Notes under the pieces: model-generated
The model's database searches: none
The model's input: only the letters and a program-made list of their open reading frames with translations
Told to the model about the DNA's origin: nothing
Position numbers and translations under genes: made by a program
Shown here: in pieces, positions 1-5,639 of the stretch
Layout: every line of letters starts with the position of its first letter
Numbering within the stretch: position 1 is the first letter of the stretch
Source: an uncultured Fusicatenibacter sp.
GTDB taxonomy: Bacteria > Bacillota > Clostridia > Lachnospirales > Lachnospiraceae
Assembly (NCBI GenBank): GCA_902493585.1
Contig: CABUPZ010000067.1
Location: forward strand, 1 to 13,463
Direction: 5' to 3'
DNA: 13,463 nucleotides

Positions 1-42
1 TCCGGCAGCCCGGCATTTGTGCCGGCGCCGGAGCCTGTTTTT
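1..42 (+). terminator. GC-rich hairpin plus T-run just upstream of the LacI gene, cut by window edge
   Basis: Bases 1-6 (TCCGGC) pair with 27-32 (GCCGGA), and 10-15 (CCGGCA) pair with 20-25 (TGCCGG) around a TTTG loop. Five T residues follow at 38-42. GCC at 33-35 could extend the stem if GGC lies just before base 1. This resembles an intrinsic terminator of an upstream gene, or a leader attenuator, because it abuts the LacI ribosome binding site at 43-48. The T-run sits five bases after the visible stem, so the call is uncertain without the sequence to the left. Confidence 0.4.
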
Positions 43-52
43 GGGAGGTTTT

Positions 53-1090
53 ATGATAAGGATTAAGGATATTGCAGAAAAAGCAGGGGTGAGTCCGACG
101 ACAGTTTCCAATGTAATCCACGGGAAAACCGGCAGGGTTTCCAGGGAAACCGTGGAGAAGATCAACCGGATTCTGGAGGAGATGAATTATGTGCCGAGCA
201 TCAGTGCGCGGATGCTGGCAAGGGAGCATTCCGGGCTGATCGGTGTCGTGCTCGGATATACCAGAGAGGGCATGGCTTATGCGCTGGAGGATCCGTTTAT
301 TGCGGAATTAGTGGGAAACCTGGAGTATCAGATTCAGGAAAACGGATATTACATGATGCTGGTGACACGGCACGAAGGAAGAGATCTGATGGAGCAGATC
401 CTTGGCTGGAATCTGGAAGCGATGATTTCCATTGGGCTGGAAGAATGGGAGATTTCCAGGATCCGAAGCCGTTTTTCCGGTTCAATGGCTGTGATCGACG
501 GTTACTGCCGGTTACCGGAAAGCGTGATGAATGTGCGCACGGACGACTGGGGCGGAGGTTACCTGATGGCGAAATATCTGCTGAAAAAGGGCCACAGAAA
601 ATTGCTGTTTCTCACGGATAATGACCATGCGGTGGATCACGAACGGTGGCTCGGTGTCCGGGCAGCGCTGGAGGAAGAGCAAGTGGAAGACGCCGTCTCC
701 CGCCATCTGTTGATTGCAAAGGAACCGGCGGAGCGGAGAAGGCAGTATCAGGAGATGCTTCCTTTTTTTCGAAAACAGAGTGCGCTGTTTTTTGCTTCGG
801 ACCTCTATGCGGTGGAGGCGCTGAATTTTTTGCAGGATCATGGAATCCGGGTTCCGGGAGAATTGTCGGTTGCGGGTTTTGATGATGTTTCCTATGCGAA
901 ACTTTCCAGGCCGGCGCTGACCACCGTGCGCCAGAACGTGGACGAAAAGGCGCGGCGTGCGGCGCAGGCGGTTCTCAAACGGATGCGTGAGGAAGCGGTG
1001 GAAGCGGAATACAAAGTATCAACGCTGCTGATTGAGAGAGAATCAGTGTCAGACAGAACGGATCAATCAGAAATTAGTGAAAATATATAA
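53..1090 (+). CDS. LacI/GalR-family transcriptional regulator
   Basis: This 345-residue protein has the usual length of the family. An N-terminal helix-turn-helix spans residues 4-23 (IKDIAEKAGVSPTTVSNVIH), a hinge helix lies around 48-58 (SISARMLA), and a periplasmic-binding-protein-like effector domain fills the rest, with the family signature VAGFDDVSYAKLSRP near residues 283-297. The ATG at 53 is chosen because GGGAGG at 43-48 sits at correct spacing and MIRIKDIA is the standard family N-terminus. An in-frame upstream ATG at 17 would add 12 untypical residues. It most likely represses the downstream GH13/GH31 genes through the palindrome at 1122-1137 and is released by an alpha-glucoside or a derived sugar. 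The ligand is not readable from sequence; MalR-type or isomaltose-type regulators are the nearest guess. Confidence 0.93.
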   Translation: MIRIKDIAEKAGVSPTTVSNVIHGKTGRVSRETVEKINRILEEMNYVPSISARMLAREHSGLIGVVLGYTREGMAYALEDPFIAELVGNLEYQIQENGYYMMLVTRHEGRDLMEQILGWNLEAMISIGLEEWEISRIRSRFSGSMAVIDGYCRLPESVMNVRTDDWGGGYLMAKYLLKKGHRKLLFLTDNDHAVDHERWLGVRAALEEEQVEDAVSRHLLIAKEPAERRRQYQEMLPFFRKQSALFFASDLYAVEALNFLQDHGIRVPGELSVAGFDDVSYAKLSRPALTTVRQNVDEKARRAAQAVLKRMREEAVEAEYKVSTLLIERESVSDRTDQSEISENI

Positions 1091-1121
1091 AATTTAAATT
1101 ATTTACTTGTGTATAAATAAT

Positions 1122-1137
1122 AGTTTTGCGCAAAACT
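1122..1137. promoter_or_regulatory. Probable LacI-family operator (perfect 16-bp palindrome)
   Basis: AGTTTTGCGCAAAACT is identical to its own reverse complement and has the central CpG typical of LacI-family operators. It ends one base before the -35 element at 1139, so a bound repressor would contact RNA polymerase. The neighbouring LacI-type gene at 53-1090 is the obvious partner. I saw no second copy in the window. Whether the regulator also controls its own gene cannot be judged, because its promoter lies upstream of the window. Confidence 0.7.
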
Positions 1138-1138
1138 G

Positions 1139-1167
1139 TTGAAAACCATAGGCCCATGTGATAGTAT
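1139..1167 (+). promoter_or_regulatory. Sigma-A-type promoter of the GH13/GH31 operon
   Basis: The -35 TTGAAA (1139-1144) and -10 TAGTAT (1162-1167) are separated by 17 bp, and TGA at 1159-1161 makes an extended -10. Transcription should start near 1174, giving a leader of about 100 nt. The leader (1174-1273) is GC-rich and can form small stems, for example GTGC/GCAC at 1229-1242, but has no T-run, so I see no attenuator there. Confidence 0.65.
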
Positions 1168-1273
1168 GGAATCGCAGAGAAAAAGATCACAGGAAATCGG
1201 GCGGGAAAGCCGGAGCCGGACGTGATGCGTGCCTGCCTGCACCTGTAAAAAATAGGAAAGCGAGGAAAAACAT

Positions 1274-2938
1274 ATGGAAAAAGCATGGTGGAAAGAAGCG
1301 GTGGTCTATCAGATTTATCCGAGAAGCTTCATGGACAGCAACGGGGATGGAATCGGAGATATCAACGGCATTACTTCACGGCTGGATTATCTGAAGGAGC
1401 TTGGCGTGGATGTTCTGTGGCTGTCTCCGGTGTACCAGTCCCCCAATGATGACAATGGTTATGATATCAGTGATTACCAGGCAATCATGGAAGAATTCGG
1501 CACAATGGAAGATTTCGACCGCATGCTGGAAGGAATTCATGCGAGGGGCATGAAACTGGTGATGGATCTGGTGGTGAACCATACCTCCGACGAACATCCG
1601 TGGTTTGTGGAGAGCCGCAAGTCAAAAGACAATCCGTACCGCGATTACTATATCTGGAGAGAAGGAAAAGACGGAAAAGAACCGAACAACTGGGGAAGCT
1701 GTTTTTCCGGTTCTGCGTGGGAATATGACAAGACCACGGATATGTATTACCTTCATCTGTTTTCGAAAAAACAGCCGGATCTGAACTGGGACAATCCAAA
1801 AGTCCGTGACGAAGTCTTTCAGATGATGAACTGGTGGTGTGAGAAGGGGATCGACGGGTTCCGTATGGATGTGATCAGTCTGATTTCCAAGAAACCGGGT
1901 CTTCCGGACGGCTATCAGGCGCCGGGGGCTCTGTATGGGGATTCCGGGTGTGCCAACGGTCCTCATGTCCATGAATATCTGCAGGAAATGAACCAGAAAG
2001 TGCTGTCCCACTATGATCTGATGACGGTGGGGGAATGTGCCGGCGTTACCATTGAAGAAGCGAAAAAATACGCCAATGCCGACGGAAGAGAGCTGAGCAT
2101 GGTCTTCCAGTTTGAACATGTGGAAGCCAACGGACCGATGGGTAAATGGACGGATGAGAGAGTCCAGCTGAAAGATTTCAAGGCAACTATGAGCAAATGG
2201 CAGACAGAACTGGAAGGGAAAGCGTGGAACAGCCTGTTCCTTGGAAACCATGACCAGGCAAGAAGCGTCTCCCGTTTTGGAAACGATGCGCCGGAATACC
2301 GTGCAGTGAGTGCGAAGATGCTGGTGACCTGTCTGCATATGATGCAGGGAACGCCGTACGTGTACCAGGGAGAAGAACTTGGAATGTCCAACTGCCCGTT
2401 TCCGAAGCTGGAGGATCTGCGGGATATCGAAAGCATCAATGCGTTCCATGAACTGACAGAGGCAGGAAAAGTGAGCCCGGAAGACATGATGCGCTATATC
2501 CGTCTCCGCGGAAGGGACAACGCGAGAACACCGATGCAGTGGGATGACAGCGCCAATGCGGGATTTACAACGGGAACCCCATGGATCATGGTGAATCCAA
2601 ACTATACCGAGATCAACGCGAAGGCGGAACTGGAGGATCCGGATTCTGTGTTCCATTACTATCAGAAGATTATTGGTCTGAGAAAGAAAGAGAAGGTCAT
2701 GGTGTACGGAACGTATCAGCTTCTGGACCCGGACAATGAAAAACTGTATGTTTACACAAGAACTCTGGACAATGAAAAACTGCTGGTGATCTGTAATTTC
2801 ACGGAAGAGGAAGAAGCTTACAGCATACTGGAAGAGTTTTCCAAGGGAGAAGTGCTGATCAGCAATTACCATCGGGAGACAGTGGAAAAAGAAATCCTGC
2901 TGAAGCCGTATGAGGCTTTGGTTCTGAAGATTTCATAA
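1274..2938 (+). CDS. GH13 alpha-glucosidase, oligo-1,6-glucosidase type
   Basis: This 554-residue cytoplasmic enzyme hydrolyses terminal alpha-glucosyl links of short oligosaccharides such as isomaltose or panose. It shows a calcium-site loop DSNGDGIGD (21-29), conserved region DLVVNHTSD (98-106), nucleophile D199 in GFRMDV, acid/base E254 in TVGECAG, and transition-state D327 in GNHDQ. Length matches the family (about 550-560). Val200 directly after the nucleophile is the residue associated with alpha-1,6 preference in characterised oligo-1,6-glucosidases and yeast isomaltase, where maltases carry Ala or Thr. There is no signal peptide. The start is fixed by an AGGAAAGCGAGG-type ribosome binding site at about 1254-1265. 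It is the first gene of the operon, followed after 51 bp by the GH31 gene, and is probably controlled by the LacI-type protein upstream. It resembles Bacillus MalL. Family assignment is secure; the exact substrate is inferred. Confidence 0.93.
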   Translation: MEKAWWKEAVVYQIYPRSFMDSNGDGIGDINGITSRLDYLKELGVDVLWLSPVYQSPNDDNGYDISDYQAIMEEFGTMEDFDRMLEGIHARGMKLVMDLVVNHTSDEHPWFVESRKSKDNPYRDYYIWREGKDGKEPNNWGSCFSGSAWEYDKTTDMYYLHLFSKKQPDLNWDNPKVRDEVFQMMNWWCEKGIDGFRMDVISLISKKPGLPDGYQAPGALYGDSGCANGPHVHEYLQEMNQKVLSHYDLMTVGECAGVTIEEAKKYANADGRELSMVFQFEHVEANGPMGKWTDERVQLKDFKATMSKWQTELEGKAWNSLFLGNHDQARSVSRFGNDAPEYRAVSAKMLVTCLHMMQGTPYVYQGEELGMSNCPFPKLEDLRDIESINAFHELTEAGKVSPEDMMRYIRLRGRDNARTPMQWDDSANAGFTTGTPWIMVNPNYTEINAKAELEDPDSVFHYYQKIIGLRKKEKVMVYGTYQLLDPDNEKLYVYTRTLDNEKLLVICNFTEEEEAYSILEEFSKGEVLISNYHRETVEKEILLKPYEALVLKIS

Positions 2939-2989
2939 TCGCGAAGCGCTGCAAACAGCTATATAGAAAAATTGGGAGGATCACAGGAG

Positions 2990-5383
2990 ATGAAAGAACA
3001 TTTAAAAATAGATGCACATCCGCAGGCATGCCAGGAAAATATGATCCAGGGAGAACATTACCGGATCACAGTTCTGACTAAAAGTCTGGTACGTCTGGAG
3101 TACAGCCCGGATGGAACCTTTACTGATGCACCGACACAGACGGTGCTGAACCGGAATTTCCCGAAGGTTTCTTTTGAGGTACGGGAAACACCGGAAGAAC
3201 TGGAAATCCGCACAGAATATTTCCAGCTGAATTATGACAAAAAAGAATTCACCAGCCATGGCCTTTCCTGTTATGCCCTGGGAATGTCGGGAGGGAACCG
3301 AAATGCCTGGCGTTACGGAGAGAAAAATGAGAATCTGAAGGGAACTGCAAGAACCCTGGATAATGTCGACGGAGCCTGTGAGTTGGAGGATGGTCTTCTG
3401 TCCTTATGGTGCGGCTGTGTGGCATTGGATGATTCCCGCACGCTGACCCTCCGTGAGGACGGATGGGTGGAGCCACGAAAGAAGGAAATCCAGGATCTGT
3501 ACCTGTTTGCCTATGGACATCGCTATCTGGAGGCATTAAAAGATTTCTATCATCTCTGCGGAGAGACACCGATGCTGCCAAGATTCGCCCTGGGCAACTG
3601 GTGGAGCAGATATTATAAATATACGGAAGATTCCTACATGGAACTGATGGAGCGGTTTGATCAGGAACAGATCCCGTTCTCCGTTGCGGTCATCGATATG
3701 GACTGGCATCTGGTGGATATCGATCCGAAGTACGGCACCGGATGGACAGGCTATACCTGGAACCGGGAGTTCTTCCCGGATCCGGAACGGTTCCTGAAAA
3801 AGCTTCATGACCGTGGAATGAAGACAACCCTCAACCTCCATCCGGCGGACGGTATCCGCGGTTTTGAAGACTGTTATCCGCAGATGGCTGAGGCGATGGG
3901 ACTGGATCCGGAGAAAGAAGAGCCGGTCAATTTTGATATCGCCAATCCGGAGTTCCTGGAGGCATATCTGGAAAAGACCCTTCATCCGCTGGAAGAGGAA
4001 GGCGTGGATTTCTGGTGGGTTGACTGGCAGCAGGGAACCAACAGCAAAATGGAAGGGCTGGATCCTCTGTGGATGCTGAACCATTACCATTTCCTGGACA
4101 GCGCGAGAAACAGAAAACGTCCGATGACCTTTTCACGATATGCCGGACCGGGCTCTCACCGATATCCGGTAGGGTTCTCCGGCGATACGCTGATCACCTG
4201 GGAATCTTTGGATTTCCAGCCGTATTTTACCAGCACGGCGTCCAACATCGGTTATGGATGGTGGAGTCATGATATCGGCGGCCATATGATGGGATACAAG
4301 AACGATGAGATGGAAGCACGCTGGTATCAGTTTGGTGTCTTTTCACCGATTAACCGCTTGCACAGCAGCAGCAGTGAATTCAACGGAAAAGAGCCGTGGA
4401 GATTCAAAAAAGAAGTCCATGACACCATGTGCGAGTTCCTTCGTCTGCGCCATCGTCTGCTGCCTTACCTGTATACCATGAACCACCGGGCATGGGCAGA
4501 AGGAGAGCCGATCTGCCAGCCGATGTACTACGCATACCCGGAAAACTGGGATGCTTATGGACGGAAAAACGAATATTTCTTCGGAAGCGAGCTGATCGCA
4601 GCGCCGGTGACCACACCAAGGATCCAGAATCTGAATGTGGCAAAGACAAAAGTATGGCTTCCCGAGGGACTGTGGTTTGATTTCTTCACAGACACCGTAT
4701 ACCAGGGCGGAAGAAACCAGAAGATGTACCGCTCCATCGACCAGATTCCGGTACTGGCAAAAGCAGGAGCCATTCTCCCGATGACCGATGAGATCCGTAC
4801 CATTGACATAGAGAAAAATCCGGAAGAACTGACCGTCCGCGTTTACCCGGGCGCAGACAACAGCTTCACACTGTACGAGGACGATAACGTATCCGAAGGC
4901 TACCGTCAGGGAATCTGCGCAGTCACAGAAATGAACCTGAACTGGCAGGAAAAAACCTTCACTATCAAACCGTCCGTCGGAGACCTGACCCTTCTGCCGA
5001 AACGGAGAACCTGGAAGATCGAACTGCACAAAGTGACAGCAGAAGAAGCCACCGTCCTGGTCAACCAGACAGAACAGAAAGACTGCTGCACCCATAACGG
5101 GACAGCCCTGACCATAACCCTGACCGACATCCGTCCGGAAGACACCATAGAAATCCGTCTGCCCCAGAACACCCAGGTGGCAGCCAATCCGGTACCACAG
5201 CAGATCTTCGACTTCCTGAACCAGGCTGAGATCGACTTCATCGCCAAAGAAAAAATCTACCAGGCAGCCCAACACGCCCAGGAAACCCCGGAACTCCTGC
5301 TCAGCGAACTCCAGAGCATGGAAATCACCCCAGACCTCAGCGGAGCCATCCAGGAAATCATCTGCGCATACATAAAACGGTGA
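2990..5383 (+). CDS. GH31 family alpha-glucosidase-type glycoside hydrolase
   Basis: This 797-residue protein has an N-terminal beta-sandwich (about 1-190), the (beta/alpha)8 catalytic barrel (about 195-530) and C-terminal beta domains (about 540-725). The nucleophile is most likely D345 in FWWVDWQQG and the acid/base D399 in GFSGDT; WWSHDIGGH (424-431) is also typical of GH31. The nucleophile motif differs from the WxDMNE of well-studied alpha-glucosidases, so substrate and bond specificity are open. Residues about 737-797 form an extra, probably helical tail that I do not recognise. There is no signal peptide, so it is probably intracellular. ATG at 2990 is preferred to the in-frame TTG at 2972 because GGGAGG (2974-2979) lies at ribosome-binding distance. 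It is the second gene of the operon after the GH13 gene. The last 300 bases are unusually C-rich and G-poor on the coding strand compared with the rest of the gene. Confidence 0.92.
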   Translation: MKEHLKIDAHPQACQENMIQGEHYRITVLTKSLVRLEYSPDGTFTDAPTQTVLNRNFPKVSFEVRETPEELEIRTEYFQLNYDKKEFTSHGLSCYALGMSGGNRNAWRYGEKNENLKGTARTLDNVDGACELEDGLLSLWCGCVALDDSRTLTLREDGWVEPRKKEIQDLYLFAYGHRYLEALKDFYHLCGETPMLPRFALGNWWSRYYKYTEDSYMELMERFDQEQIPFSVAVIDMDWHLVDIDPKYGTGWTGYTWNREFFPDPERFLKKLHDRGMKTTLNLHPADGIRGFEDCYPQMAEAMGLDPEKEEPVNFDIANPEFLEAYLEKTLHPLEEEGVDFWWVDWQQGTNSKMEGLDPLWMLNHYHFLDSARNRKRPMTFSRYAGPGSHRYPVGFSGDTLITWESLDFQPYFTSTASNIGYGWWSHDIGGHMMGYKNDEMEARWYQFGVFSPINRLHSSSSEFNGKEPWRFKKEVHDTMCEFLRLRHRLLPYLYTMNHRAWAEGEPICQPMYYAYPENWDAYGRKNEYFFGSELIAAPVTTPRIQNLNVAKTKVWLPEGLWFDFFTDTVYQGGRNQKMYRSIDQIPVLAKAGAILPMTDEIRTIDIEKNPEELTVRVYPGADNSFTLYEDDNVSEGYRQGICAVTEMNLNWQEKTFTIKPSVGDLTLLPKRRTWKIELHKVTAEEATVLVNQTEQKDCCTHNGTALTITLTDIRPEDTIEIRLPQNTQVAANPVPQQIFDFLNQAEIDFIAKEKIYQAAQHAQETPELLLSELQSMEITPDLSGAIQEIICAYIKR

Positions 5384-5515
5384 AACATAAAAGACCAAGA
5401 TATTAAAACATATAAACACAAAAAACACTGTAACCCAAAATACTGAAACGTTAAAACAGAAAAACACTAAAATACTAAAATACTAAAGAAACACTCCCGT
5501 CCTTTACCAAAAAAC
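5384..5515. other. A/C-rich, G-poor spacer between the alpha-glucosidase and glycerol operons
   Basis: No gene is visible here. Over 5401-5520 I count about 25 C but only about 7 G on the + strand, and most of the rest is A. There is no hairpin followed by a T-run, so the upstream operon lacks an obvious intrinsic terminator. The stretch continues the C-over-G bias of the end of the GH31 gene. An unstructured C-rich, G-poor transcript is what Rho-dependent termination prefers, so this may be where the upstream transcript ends; that is inference. It contains a degenerate 8-bp repeat listed separately. Confidence 0.5.
5422..5484 (+). repeat. Degenerate AAAAYACT octamer repeats
   Basis: Five copies of AAAAYACT occur at 5422-5429, 5437-5444, 5461-5468, 5469-5476 and 5477-5484. 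The last three are exactly tandem, and a related AAAGAAACACT follows at 5485-5495. They may be simple slippage in an A-rich spacer, or binding sites for an unknown factor upstream of the glpK promoter. Confidence 0.55.
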
Positions 5516-5544
5516 TTGAAATATGAAAGTGGTTATGGTAGGAT
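5516..5544 (+). promoter_or_regulatory. Sigma-A-type promoter of the glycerol operon
   Basis: TTGAAA (5516-5521) and TAGGAT (5539-5544) are spaced by 17 bp, with TGG at 5536-5538 forming an extended -10. The start point should fall near 5551, only about five bases before the leader hairpins at 5556-5617. The architecture closely matches the promoter at 1139-1167. Confidence 0.65.
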
Positions 5545-5555
5545 GAAATTAATAA

Positions 5556-5580
5556 GGCATGCCGCCCAAAGAGCATGGCC
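5556..5580 (+). promoter_or_regulatory. Putative antiterminator hairpin in the glpK leader
   Basis: GGCATGC (5556-5562) can pair with GCATGGCC (5573-5580) with one bulged G, leaving a 10-base loop. Pairing this way consumes 5573-5580, which form the left arm of the terminator hairpin at 5569-5617, so the two folds exclude each other. It lies at the extreme 5' end of the predicted transcript. A regulator such as the glycerol-3-phosphate-responsive antiterminator GlpP, known to act on glp leaders in Bacillus, could stabilise it, but no glpP gene is in this window. Confidence 0.5.
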
Positions 5581-5624
5581 AGAGCCGGCAGAGAACTGCG
5601 GCTGCGGCTGTGCTCTTATTTTTT
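5569..5624 (+). terminator. Leader terminator (attenuator) before glpK
   Basis: AAGAGCA (5569-5575) pairs with TGCTCTT (5611-5617). The stem continues with 5576-5580 against 5606-5610 (two G-U pairs), a 2x2 internal loop, then 5583-5587 against 5599-5603 and 5589-5591 against 5596-5598 with one bulged G and an AGAA loop. A T-run (5616-5617 and 5619-5624) follows at once, and the glpK ribosome binding site AGGAGG is at 5626-5631. An intrinsic terminator between promoter and first gene is the hallmark of attenuation control. The hairpin ends so close to the ribosome binding site that it might also affect translation. Confidence 0.6.
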
Positions 5625-5639
5625 CAGGAGGACAAAACT

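Noticed and set aside
1622..2872. 416-codon open frame on the - strand inside the GH13 gene
   Set aside because: It is the antisense shadow of a well-supported GH13 coding sequence, with no ribosome binding site or recognisable domain.
2939..2989. Promoter or terminator between the GH13 and GH31 genes
   Set aside because: Only a 4-bp GCTG/CAGC stem is seen, with no T-run and no -35/-10 pair; the genes look co-transcribed.
5444..5458. Possible CcpA cre site TGAAACGTTAAAACA
   Set aside because: The left half is one base too short for the cre consensus and symmetry is poor; too weak to annotate.
4343..5467. 374-codon open frame on the - strand across the end of the GH31 gene
   Set aside because: It is antisense to a clear GH31 gene, its low-complexity F/V/C-rich translation matches no family, and it is explained by the codon bias and the A-rich spacer.
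5422..5495. CRISPR-like array
   Set aside because: Repeats are only 8 bp, partly directly tandem and without regular unique spacers.
5559..5639. In-frame ATG 27 codons upstream giving a longer GlpK, or a leader peptide
   Set aside because: There is no ribosome binding site, the start lies inside the first hairpin and within about 8 nt of the predicted transcript start, and GlpK homologues begin at MAKYVMALDAG.
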